DNA of 64,000 bases from Clostridiaceae bacterium (GTDB taxonomy: Bacteria > Bacillota > Clostridia > CAYPLH01 > DUMO01): positions 1 to 64,000 of the forward strand of contig DUMO01000064.1 of assembly GCA_012839865.1 (NCBI GenBank), read 5' to 3'. The translations under genes were made by a program, and so were the position numbers. Below the pieces are notes generated by a model, which ran no database searches, was not told the origin of the DNA, and saw only the letters and a list, made by a program, of their open reading frames with translations. Positions within the stretch are counted from its first letter, which is position 1; each line of letters begins with the position of its first letter. This document shows, in pieces, positions 1-8,263 of this stretch.

Positions 1-58
1 ACTCCACGTGTACCGTAAGTAGAAACATGTCCACATATCAGCTCTTCCTTTTTTTCTG

Positions 59-1215
59 TTAAATCTCCTTATAGTCATTTTTTTCTGCATGCCCCAGTAA
101 ATACAGCAACACAAATGCCGGAATTCTGATAATATTCCTTTCCTTCCCTGAATTATGAACCCCAAAGTCCCCTACATTCTTAGTCACAACAATCGCAACC
201 GATGCATCCCCGCACAGTTCGGAAATTGCATCATCATCATAAATTGGCGCATTCTCCCGATATTTGACTTCGCACCGGGGTGATTCACTACAATGTCAAT
301 TTCTTCCCCTTTTCTGCCGCCACGGAAGTATCCGATGGGCACAGCATACTGACTGTAAAATGCTGTTACATGCTTATATACCACAGTTTCAACAATCCTG
401 CCCATCTCCGTCGGGTTGGTAAGTAGCGAGTCGTCCATTAGTACTGCATTCCGGATAGCAGCATCCGCAATATATATTTTAGGTCTGGCTTTCAACACTT
501 TTTTGCCCGCCAAATCTACAGGCCAGCTTTGATAAATCATGTTGGCACTTTCCAGGTAACGAATGTAGTTTTCAACCGTTGGCCTTGAAACCCCGTCAAG
601 TTCTTTTGCAACAGCCTCTATAGAGACTATCTCAGATGATACATTGCATAAGTACAGGAAAATCCGCTCCAATTCATTGGCATTTCTGAAATTGTACAAC
701 GCAGGAAGGTCACATTTTAATACTATGTCGACCACATCTTCACGCATTATCTGATGTGCCACAATATCGTTTTCAGACAGTGCCAATTCCGGGAATCCCC
801 CTATAAGCAGATAACGATTGAAATAATTCTGTACTTTTAAAAGCTGTACCATGATTCGAGTGCGCTCTTGCTGTGCCATATAAGGCAGCGATGTAATCTT
901 AAGGTCTTTATAAAGCTCTGGCCGATCCAATCCCAGAAGCTCACAGTATTCATAAAACGACATTGTAGGTACCTGGATAACTGTCCAACGCCCCACGCCA
1001 CTCTCCTGATTTCCCCTGATGAGGGCCGGACTTGCTGAACCTGTGGCAACCACTTTCGTATCAGGTTGAGTGTCATAAATTACTTTAAGCTATCTGTCCC
1101 AGTCCTGAGCATACTGAACCTCATCGAAAAAGTAGTAGCAATCTTGCCCGGCATTAATGTTTTCATGATAATATTCCAGGATTTCATTAAAGCCAGCAAG
1201 CTTCATTTTGTTCAT
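59..1215 (-). pseudogene. Broken DUF4143-type ATP-binding protein
   Basis: Remnant of the AAA_14/DUF4143 family, ATPases often found in mobile or defence-like contexts. Three lesions are visible. (1) The N-terminal part with the Walker A loop is missing; recognisable sequence starts near 1215 at KLAGFNEILEYYHENI. (2) An in-frame TAG stands at about 1090, between FFDEVQYAQDWDR and LKVIYD, where relatives have Trp, so a TGG to TAG change is likely. (3) A frameshift at about 268-277 leaves the tail (VKYRENAPIYDDD onward) in another frame, ending at 59-61. The middle, with the DUF4143 region, is open for about 290 codons (184-1053). Three lesions make a non-functional gene the best reading. Confidence 0.8.
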
Positions 1216-1231
1216 AATCAATACCCCTGAT

Positions 1232-2005
1232 TCAATAATATCTGTTTCTGACCGGCTCCACCTGAATAGTTACTTTACTTCCTTCACCGATTCTAAGCAA
1301 CATATTACTGATATATTCAATAGTATAGAGTTTTCCTTTTACATCGATACAGACATCTGACCATCCCCATACAACTTTTCCACTAAGGCCTTCACCGGTC
1401 AGTAGGTTTTTTGCATGTTCCTCATCATCTTCCAGCGCATACATAAGTCTTCGATTTACTTCATTGATGTTGAAATACTCAGGATCAAAAATACGTCCCC
1501 GTGTGTCTTTCTCCGCCCAGTATAGCATATCAGCCCTTTCAGGATTCTTTTTATCCATGATAGTATTGAGGAAGTCCTCATACCCGTGTATCCCTCCAAC
1601 ATCTTCAGGAGGTCTCTGTCTTTCGCCATCAAGGCACTTCGGTATTTCATTTTTCTTGGTATCCTTTAAACGTTTTTCAATAATAATTTCATGCTGCCAT
1701 GAGTCACCAAAATCATATTCATACACACATCTGTCACTAGAATCAAAAAGCTCATTGATTACAGTAGTTATTGAATTAAGCTCTGTAATTTCATTACCAT
1801 ATAATTCACCAGGCGCATAAGCATCATCAGGGACAGTAACAACGATCTTATCAAACTCGAACTTATACAAATGGTAATCAAGCCACCCGAATGCTGCCTG
1901 AATAGTTTGATGTAGTTGCTGGAAAGTGATATTTCCAGGAATTCTAAGTCTCCTCCAAATGGCGGGTTTTACACCAATAATAGAAATTTTCAATTGATAT
2001 GCCAT
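1232..2005 (-). CDS. pRiA4b ORF-3-like (IS1096 passenger TnpR-like) family protein
   Basis: Encodes 257 residues. The N-terminus (MAYQLKISIIGVKPAIWRRL) and the later DYHLYKFEF and YDFGDSWQHEI segments are typical of the plasmid pRiA4b ORF-3 family (PF07929), whose biochemical role is not established. The start at 2005 is preferred over an upstream ATG because AAAGGAGATGGG sits at the right spacing before it. A C-terminal extension of about 50 residues follows the family domain. It starts just upstream of the decayed DUF4143 gene and shows no obvious operon partner. Family assignment is good; function is unknown. Confidence 0.75.
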   Translation of the reverse strand: MAYQLKISIIGVKPAIWRRLRIPGNITFQQLHQTIQAAFGWLDYHLYKFEFDKIVVTVPDDAYAPGELYGNEITELNSITTVINELFDSSDRCVYEYDFGDSWQHEIIIEKRLKDTKKNEIPKCLDGERQRPPEDVGGIHGYEDFLNTIMDKKNPERADMLYWAEKDTRGRIFDPEYFNINEVNRRLMYALEDDEEHAKNLLTGEGLSGKVVWGWSDVCIDVKGKLYTIEYISNMLLRIGEGSKVTIQVEPVRNRYY

Positions 2006-2204
2006 TCTCCCATCTCCTTTTAACTGTATTCTCAACAAATCAGCAGCCATCATTTCATCAGCTAATTAAGCAGGATTAAACATCCGGCACCAGTCACTGC
2101 CGATATAAGCTGAATCAGGCAAGCAGCGGCGCAGTCCGGCACTTACCGGCGATTAACCAATTCCATTTGCTGCAAGAATTAAGATGAGCTTCTTAAAAAA
2201 TCTC

Positions 2205-2534
2205 TTATGATCCTTTTACTTCCCTGAGTAAAAGTTTCTTTTTAAAAGCCCCCCTCTTCTCCACTTTCGCAACCCTAATCCTCTCAAACTCCTCCAGTGA
2301 TATCCCTCTGGACTCCAGCAAAGCATAAACAACCTCAATTAAATCGGCAAGCTCCTCAATGCTTCCGGCCTCCAAATATTCCTTCAATTCTTCACCAAGC
2401 TTTCTTTCCAGGTACTTTTGGTAGCGTTCATCGTCAAGAACCTCGACAACAGCCTTGCTGCCAGTAGCTTCTATTACCTCAGGAATCTTGTCCCGAATAA
2501 GCTTATCATACTTTATTGAGTTGCTATTATCCAT
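2205..2534 (-). CDS. MazG-like nucleotide pyrophosphohydrolase
   Basis: Encodes 109 residues of the all-alpha NTP pyrophosphohydrolase class (phosphoribosyl-ATP pyrophosphohydrolase-like). The start YDKLIRDKIPEVIEATG, the EELKEYLEA helix and the EELADLIEVVYALLE helix carry the conserved acidic residues that bind Mg2+ in this fold. The exact substrate cannot be read from sequence; such small single-domain proteins usually hydrolyse non-canonical or excess (d)NTPs. An AAGGAG ribosome binding site precedes the ATG. It lies 242 bp downstream of the PLD-helicase gene on the same strand, so it may belong to that set. Confidence 0.75.
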   Translation of the reverse strand: MDNSNSIKYDKLIRDKIPEVIEATGSKAVVEVLDDERYQKYLERKLGEELKEYLEAGSIEELADLIEVVYALLESRGISLEEFERIRVAKVEKRGAFKKKLLLREVKGS

Positions 2535-2776
2535 TTAAATTGCTCCTTCTATGCTTAGTAGTAATAAAAAAATATATCGTTTGCATAAGCCAATTGCTTG
2601 TTTTTAAAATCTCTATGTGATTATCTTTAATTATACGCCATCCTAAATTACAATTTGCCAGTACCAACAGCAATTTCTTCACTTAAGCAGGTAGTTACTG
2701 CCTTAAAGACCCTTTTCAAAGAGTCTCACCTGGACGGCTGGTCACCTTCATATATCATTATCTTCAGTTATGGCAG

Positions 2777-5356
2777 CTAATCACTGTCAATAAGTCTTTT
2801 TTCCAGCCGCTCTTTATAAAACCTTCTTGTCCTATAATCAATAATATCCTTGTAGTGTTCGATAAATGCTGAGTTATTAATAAACTCCTTTATAGCAGGT
2901 GTAAGGCAAAACTGCTTATTTTCCTCGTAAAAAAAGTCCGGAGAAGATTGCATAAGAAATTTTATAGGATTCTTTCTTGCTAAGTCTACATATTCTTTCT
3001 TTCCCCACTCTCTATAGTTTGAGGTATTGCTATCCTTTACAAGGTCAATGGCATTAGACCCATGGGAGTAATATTCTTTAAAATTCTCATATATGTCATC
3101 TTCATCTATAACGAGCTTCATCTTTCCATAGTTATAAAAAGCTAAAAGAATCGGCATCTTGTACATTTTTGTCATGCGTGTGTTCTCTATTTCCTTTAGA
3201 AACTCATGCGCAACTGTCCCGATTAATGTTCTCTCATCCTCTGATAGTTCACCAATTTTCTCAAGAAAAGAAAGATAGTCTCCAAATATATTTTGCTCCT
3301 TTTTTGTACGGATTGCTGCATATACACTTTCTTCCAGATAAGTATACATTGAAGTCCTCAATGGTCTGTCTCCAAGATTCTCCTTAATCCTGAAGTATTC
3401 ATCTTTTACTCTATCAAATAGTTTTTTTTGCTCATCTGACATCCGCTTAAAAAGATCTATTAATCTAAAATCAAAGTTAACGAAGCAGCCTTCCGGATAC
3501 TCTTCTTCATCCGGTATACAAACTGTTCCAGCTTTCTTTCCCAAATCCTTAATATCTCCCATTAGTAAAAAAGGAATAAGGTTAGCTTTCTTGTAATTAC
3601 CGATAAAGTCCAATACATTAACATATTTTTTCTTACCTGTTTTACGCAGTCCCCTGCCCAGTTGCTGAAGAAAGACTGTTGGTGACTCAGTCGGCCTTAA
3701 AAACAGAACCATATCTACTTCCGGAATATCAAGCCCCTCATTAAACATATCAACTGAAAAAACCACTTTAACTTCAGCATTTTTCAGCTTATTTACAGCT
3801 TCCTTTCGATCCATCACACAAGATGGCTTGCCTTCATCTTCTGAATTACTACTGTTTTCAGGTATGTTCCCACTTATCACTGCACAGGCTTTAATACCAT
3901 GCTTAATAAAATATTCTGCCATAAAAACTGCATGGCTTCTGCTTGAGCAAAACCCCAAAGCCTTCCGGCTGGTATACTTAAGATAGTTCTGCAGTATTAG
4001 GCCTGCTCTTTTGTTTATATTCAAAATCTGCTCAAGTTGCTTTTCATCATACCTGCCATTTCTATAATCAATTCTGCTATAATCTGTCTCATCAAAAACG
4101 CCATAGTACCTGAATGGTACAAGCCATCCCTTATTGATTGCTTCTTTGAGCCTCACTTCATACACAAGGTTATAATCACATAAAGCAAAAACATCTTGAC
4201 TATCGAGTCTTTCAGGCGTCGCAGTCAGACCAAGAAGGAATTTTGGTTTAAAATACTCTATAATATTGATGTAGCTTTCTGCTACAGCATGGTGAAATTC
4301 ATCAATAACAATATAATCAAACTGATTTCTGGAAAAGAACTTTTCATTCAAGTATTCTTTACGTCCCAGGGTTTGTACTGTGGCAAATAATATGTCACAA
4401 TTTTTATCTTTTCGCTCTCCACTAAAATAACCAGTTGTCGTTTCCGGTCTTACGCACTTAAAAGTTCTTTCCGCTTGAATTAGTATTTCCTCTCTATGAG
4501 CTATAAAAAGAACTTTCTTAAATTCTTTCGAATCAAAAGCTGCCAGAAAAGTTTTACCTAATCCGGTAGCAGCTACAACTATACCCTTTTCCCATCCATC
4601 AAGCCTGGATTTTTTGAGTTCATATAAAGCTTCTATCTGAGGTCCTATAGGGCGTGGATACTCTATAATCTTACTTACTTCAAGCTCTTTTGAATCAATA
4701 AAATACTTTGGAATGGGCTCGGCAGCAACTTCTCCTTGATTGGATCCGGTAACCACAACCGCACCATTTTCAAGTCTTTCCATATCCTCAAAAAACTTTG
4801 GCCTCTTCCATCGTTTTGAATATTTTCGCATTTCATTATCATTAACTATAATAGAATGGTTAAGAAATAACTCCTCGAATGTTTGCTTAAAATAAAAATA
4901 GTCCTCCGGACTTGTTTTCGAGCAGATTCTGTAGTTCCACTCAATACCATCTGTCAGGGCTGAACGGGAAACATTTGAAGAACCTATAAAAATTTCGCCG
5001 CTGTTCTCATGTTTGAAGATATATGCTTTCGGATGAAATGATTTATCAGGAACATTATAAAACCTTAAATCAACATTATCTCCTAAAGAATCCTTAAGGA
5101 GATAGAGAGCCTGGGGTTGGGTTATGTTGAGGTAGTTCCCGCACAGAATCCGCAAAACCGCACCCCTGTCAACAGCCTCCTTAAAGTCTTCTACCAGAAG
5201 TCTAACGCCGGATTCCATCAAAAATGCGACTATTATATCTATTGTCTCCGCTTTGGAAATTGATTCTTTAAGGCGATTATAAAGGTGGTCCTTATCGCCG
5301 GTAACACAATTGGTATTATAGCTAGTATTACTATATAAAGATGAATACTCCACCAT
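2777..5356 (-). CDS. PLD-domain SF2 helicase with DUF3427-type C-terminus
   Basis: Encodes 859 residues. Residues about 20-170 form a phospholipase D-like domain with an HPK motif at 108-110 and GSSNVSRSA at 125-133. A superfamily 2 helicase core follows: Walker A ATGLGKT at 263-269, DEFHH at 352-356, LTATPERLD at 377-385, and an arginine-finger motif QQLGRGLRKTGK near 605. The C-terminal third (about 690-855) resembles DUF3427. The architecture fits a DNA helicase-nuclease used in repair or phage defence, but a single HxK motif does not prove nuclease activity. A GAGGGG ribosome binding site precedes the ATG. The HIT gene ends 25 bp upstream, so the two are probably co-transcribed. Confidence 0.8.
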   Translation of the reverse strand: MVEYSSLYSNTSYNTNCVTGDKDHLYNRLKESISKAETIDIIVAFLMESGVRLLVEDFKEAVDRGAVLRILCGNYLNITQPQALYLLKDSLGDNVDLRFYNVPDKSFHPKAYIFKHENSGEIFIGSSNVSRSALTDGIEWNYRICSKTSPEDYFYFKQTFEELFLNHSIIVNDNEMRKYSKRWKRPKFFEDMERLENGAVVVTGSNQGEVAAEPIPKYFIDSKELEVSKIIEYPRPIGPQIEALYELKKSRLDGWEKGIVVAATGLGKTFLAAFDSKEFKKVLFIAHREEILIQAERTFKCVRPETTTGYFSGERKDKNCDILFATVQTLGRKEYLNEKFFSRNQFDYIVIDEFHHAVAESYINIIEYFKPKFLLGLTATPERLDSQDVFALCDYNLVYEVRLKEAINKGWLVPFRYYGVFDETDYSRIDYRNGRYDEKQLEQILNINKRAGLILQNYLKYTSRKALGFCSSRSHAVFMAEYFIKHGIKACAVISGNIPENSSNSEDEGKPSCVMDRKEAVNKLKNAEVKVVFSVDMFNEGLDIPEVDMVLFLRPTESPTVFLQQLGRGLRKTGKKKYVNVLDFIGNYKKANLIPFLLMGDIKDLGKKAGTVCIPDEEEYPEGCFVNFDFRLIDLFKRMSDEQKKLFDRVKDEYFRIKENLGDRPLRTSMYTYLEESVYAAIRTKKEQNIFGDYLSFLEKIGELSEDERTLIGTVAHEFLKEIENTRMTKMYKMPILLAFYNYGKMKLVIDEDDIYENFKEYYSHGSNAIDLVKDSNTSNYREWGKKEYVDLARKNPIKFLMQSSPDFFYEENKQFCLTPAIKEFINNSAFIEHYKDIIDYRTRRFYKERLEKRLIDSD

Positions 5357-5381
5357 TTAAATAATCCCCTCTTGGCTTAAT

Positions 5382-5759
5382 TTATCCATCGTATTCCACA
5401 AGTGGTTTTTTAAGCTTTCTGATACCGCCTCTGGGATTGTCAACATCCCCGTAATACCTTGGGATAAGATGAATATGAAGATGAAAAATGGTCTGTCCTG
5501 CAGCTTCGCCAACATTAATCCCTATATTATACCCATCTGGTCTTAACTCACCATCAAGCCTTTTTTTCACTTCATTTATCAATTCGTTAAATGCTATAAT
5601 TTCATCCTGTGATGCGTCAAAGAAGCTCGCAAAATGTCTTTTAGGTATTATAAGCACATGTCCTTTATTCACTGGATAATGATCATATATGGCAAAAGCA
5701 AGCTCGTTTTCTGCTATATAATTTTTACTGTTCAGAAACTCACAAAATATACAAAGCAT
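5382..5759 (-). CDS. HIT family nucleotide-binding protein
   Basis: Encodes 125 residues. The histidine triad is intact: H93, H95 and H97 in TIFHLHIHLIPR, the signature of nucleotidyl hydrolases/transferases acting on adenylated or dinucleotide substrates. An N-terminal CIFC and later His residues suggest the zinc-binding type. The ATG at 5759 is chosen because GTGGAG, which an upstream GTG start would consume, is its ribosome binding site. It is the first gene of an apparent operon with the PLD-helicase, a pairing compatible with processing of nucleic-acid or nucleotide adducts (inference). Confidence 0.85.
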   Translation of the reverse strand: MLCIFCEFLNSKNYIAENELAFAIYDHYPVNKGHVLIIPKRHFASFFDASQDEIIAFNELINEVKKRLDGELRPDGYNIGINVGEAAGQTIFHLHIHLIPRYYGDVDNPRGGIRKLKKPLVEYDG

Positions 5760-6185
5760 AAAAATCTCCACGTCTTCCGTTATTGGTCTTCCGTTCTATT
5801 TGTTCTTACGGTCTGATACCTGTGCTTTACTGCTGTCCATGTCCCTCATGAAGTTTTTCCTATAATTTCTTTTAGCGCATATTTATGTAAAATCTGTAGT
5901 TAAGTATTTAATAAGGTTTTCAAATTAATATATTCTTTGTTGCTTATAAAATTCCTTCATGGAGTATGGGTGCTGACTGATAAAACAAATATTGTTTAAA
6001 TTCAAATAATATTAGAACATATTCTGCATTTATTATTTCAATAAGCCATGTGTCAACTACATTGCTTAAACCTACTATACCTCATATCAAGTCTTTCCTG
6101 TAAGGCCATAGTTTACGGTTAGACGGCAGTATAGCATCCAACCTTATTTCACTCTCCAAGCCTTTACCTGCCTTTCAAAATTTTT
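5760..6185. other. Intergenic stretch, no gene seen
   Basis: AT-rich sequence between the HIT gene and the alpha/beta hydrolase. I see no convincing coding frame, RNA gene or strong hairpin. It should contain the promoter for the HIT-helicase operon, but no clear -35/-10 pair stands out. Confidence 0.5.
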
Positions 6186-6830
6186 TTACACAACCATATT
6201 CTCCCTGATGAAGTCAGAGCATTTATCCGTGATATATTCCAATATCCTTATGCTCTGTTTATAATCATCTTCTATCTCCAAAGAATGCACTGCATTTTCA
6301 ACCTGAATCAAAACAACATTACTATATTTCGCCAATTCATTTCTGCTTTCCTCTGACAGCAACTTATCTTTTGTCCCAGTGAAAACAATACATTCATTTT
6401 TTACGATTTCAATTACATGTTCATCTATAGGTGTATAACAAATATGTTTAATTATTTTTTTGTCAAACTTGTCTGTAATCCTCAAAGAAAAAAAGTGTCC
6501 CATACTTTTGCTAATAAAAAAAATTCTTTCATATTCCTTTTTCATACATCGATTAATTACCTCAAGACATTCATCTTTAACTGTGTCAATTATTTCAGTA
6601 CGGGACATGGTGCTAACATTAGCCCTATATCCATATTCCAGACTCAAGAAGTCGCAACCGGCCAACAAAGCCGCTTTCCTTGCATAGTACAAAGTTGGTA
6701 CATCTGTGGAATTTTTTCTTCCGGGAAAGAGTATCGCCAAATTCCTGCTCCCTTCACTATGCGACAGAAACATGTTATTAGCTTCTCTTCCAAAACGCGA
6801 ATTTATGGTAATAATACTTCTATTTATCAA
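6186..6830 (-). CDS. Small alpha/beta hydrolase-like protein
   Basis: Encodes 214 residues with an alpha/beta hydrolase layout: a nucleophile elbow FISKSMGH (Ser109), an acid in TGTKDKLL (Asp155) and a histidine in NAVHSLE (His182), in the canonical order. The first Gly of GxSxG is replaced by Ser, as in some dienelactone hydrolase-like relatives. There is no signal peptide, so it is cytoplasmic. The start is a TTG preceded by GGGAGGGG at good spacing. The substrate is unknown and no neighbour suggests one. Confidence 0.65.
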   Translation of the reverse strand: MINRSIITINSRFGREANNMFLSHSEGSRNLAILFPGRKNSTDVPTLYYARKAALLAGCDFLSLEYGYRANVSTMSRTEIIDTVKDECLEVINRCMKKEYERIFFISKSMGHFFSLRITDKFDKKIIKHICYTPIDEHVIEIVKNECIVFTGTKDKLLSEESRNELAKYSNVVLIQVENAVHSLEIEDDYKQSIRILEYITDKCSDFIRENMVV

Positions 6831-7047
6831 TTACTGGCCCCTCCCTTATATATTTTCGAATAGCAACCTTGCCTGGTTTTGTTACTACCATACAGTGCAA
6901 TATATGCGTTTAAGTAATATTCATATATTCCCAGCATCTTTCTTTGCTGAAAAACCAATCCACTGATTTGCAGCAAATCATCTCCCTATAAACCACCTGC
7001 CCATGTTTGCATCCAAAGCCGGTGCCACATGGGCAGACCTCAATTCC

Positions 7048-7188
7048 TTATCTGATCCACTCTGCTACCCAGTCAAAAAACTCCAGACTCAGCATTCCCA
7101 TTTCATTTAACAGCGGGATACATAACAACCCACAAATATACCAAAACATAAATGTTCGGTAATCCCTGTCGAAAAACCATTTCAGCAT
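7048..7188 (-). CDS. Small membrane-like protein (46 aa)
   Basis: A short ORF beginning MLKWFFDRDYRTFMFWYI with a hydrophobic stretch (about residues 13-27, FMFWYICGLLCIPLL) that could be one membrane segment, and an aromatic, acidic tail. It has an AGGACGGTGG ribosome binding site and starts 12 bp after the stop of the 7201-7533 gene, which suggests co-expression. No family is recognised. The translation signals and spacing are the only support. Confidence 0.4.
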   Translation of the reverse strand: MLKWFFDRDYRTFMFWYICGLLCIPLLNEMGMLSLEFFDWVAEWIR

Positions 7189-7200
7189 AATACCACCGTC

Positions 7201-7533
7201 CTATACCACAGTGATATTAATTGTCACGTTTTGCTTGTCACTGGATATGAAATTCGCCAGGGCTGAACCGTCAGACAGGCCATGGGCATAATAAAAGGTT
7301 GCCTGCAGGCACATAAGACGGTTCATTGCATCGCTGAACTCATTAAGCTGCACCCTTCCGCTTTCCGGAAGCTGTTCTATCAGCTTGTCAAACAAATCAT
7401 AAGTAAGCGTATGAAGCCTTGTCACCTCTTCTTTCCTGTCAAATTCCCTTTCCAGACATTCAATCCTTTTTACTTCGCAATCAACTGAAAACCTCTTTTT
7501 GTTTTTCTTCATGAAAACTATATTTTTATTCAT
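7201..7533 (-). CDS. Hypothetical helical protein (DUF6809-like?)
   Basis: Encodes 110 residues starting MNKNIVFMKKNKKR. A GAAAGGTG ribosome binding site fits this ATG better than an upstream GTG. The protein is mainly helical and charged, with a C-terminal part (FYYAHGLSDGSALANFI) reminiscent of small DUF6809-type Firmicutes proteins; that match is tentative. It is followed closely by the 46-residue membrane-like ORF. Function is unknown. Confidence 0.5.
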   Translation of the reverse strand: MNKNIVFMKKNKKRFSVDCEVKRIECLEREFDRKEEVTRLHTLTYDLFDKLIEQLPESGRVQLNEFSDAMNRLMCLQATFYYAHGLSDGSALANFISSDKQNVTINITVV

Positions 7534-7797
7534 GAGCCGCACCTTTCCTTTCCCTTTTGTATATTGTAGAGGAAAATCTTACCCTGCACCTGCTATGAAA
7601 GGAATACTTTTCACTTGTGCTGTGTGAATCCCCTTCCACCTGCATCTGCTGTGGAAATTCCTATTCCTCTATGTTTGCTAGGGAAAGGAAAATTAAACAA
7701 GGACGCTTCATGCCGGGTTAATAACCGTACAATCTGCGCCCTTTTATGCTGCTCTTGAAGTAATGCTCAAAATGAAATATAATAGCATACAAGGCGT

Positions 7798-7874
7798 AAG
7801 TGGCAGCGTAATGCTGCACTTGTACGGGTCTTGCACACCCTACATGAGCGCTCAGGTGGGCCAACACCTGAGCG
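7798..7874. repeat. GC-rich block with two strong hairpins
   Basis: Within the roughly 500 bp between 7534 and 8042 there is no convincing gene. This segment stands out as GC-richer than its surroundings and holds two inverted repeats: AAGTG-G-CAGC / GCTG-CACTT (7798-7821, loop GTAAT) and a perfect 10-bp stem CGCTCAGGTG / CACCTGAGCG (7849-7874, loop GGCCAA). It could be the end of a mobile element or a structured RNA; nothing decides between these. Confidence 0.45.
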
Positions 7875-8042
7875 TCACTGCGCCTTTTACGTTTAATTTT
7901 CCTTTCATGGATATTATATAGTAAAACATGGAATAATTCAACGATTATTGTAAAATTTTTAAAAACTCGTTCTTTGACAAGAGCCAAGAAAAAGGTATAC
8001 TTATTAATAGAGACTCCCTATAAATCGACATTCATAAAAGAA

Positions 8043-8243
8043 ATGGAAGCGGATTACAGGCTGAACAAAGAGGCCACAGGCAAAATAATTAAGTGTCCGG
8101 CATGAAAAACAGATATACTTGATAAACAATGTGGTAGATTAGGGACTTCCTGTAAATGTAAAAATCATCCATATTGTACTTGCACAAAGAAAGTGAATAA
8201 GATTGGCATACGAAGTGATTGTTTACTTTGCTTCAGAATATAA
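8043..8243 (+). pseudogene. Cys-rich short ORF interrupted by an in-frame UGA
   Basis: From ATG 8043 the frame reads MEADYRLNKEATGKIIKCPA, then TGA at 8103-8105, then continues KTDILDKQCGRLG and SCKCKNHPYCTC to a TAA at 8241-8243. The Cys pattern after the UGA looks like a small zinc-binding protein, and a Cys at the UGA position would make a CPxC knuckle. A nonsense mutation is the simplest reading. No ribosome binding site or SECIS-like hairpin is obvious. Confidence 0.35.
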
Positions 8244-8263
8244 TGAACCCAGGGGGTGTTGAT

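Noticed and set aside
7718-7987. 89-codon minus-strand ORF with a CARPVQVQHY-like segment
   Set aside because: It coincides with the GC-rich hairpin block, lacks a ribosome binding site and matches no family; treated as a chance frame.
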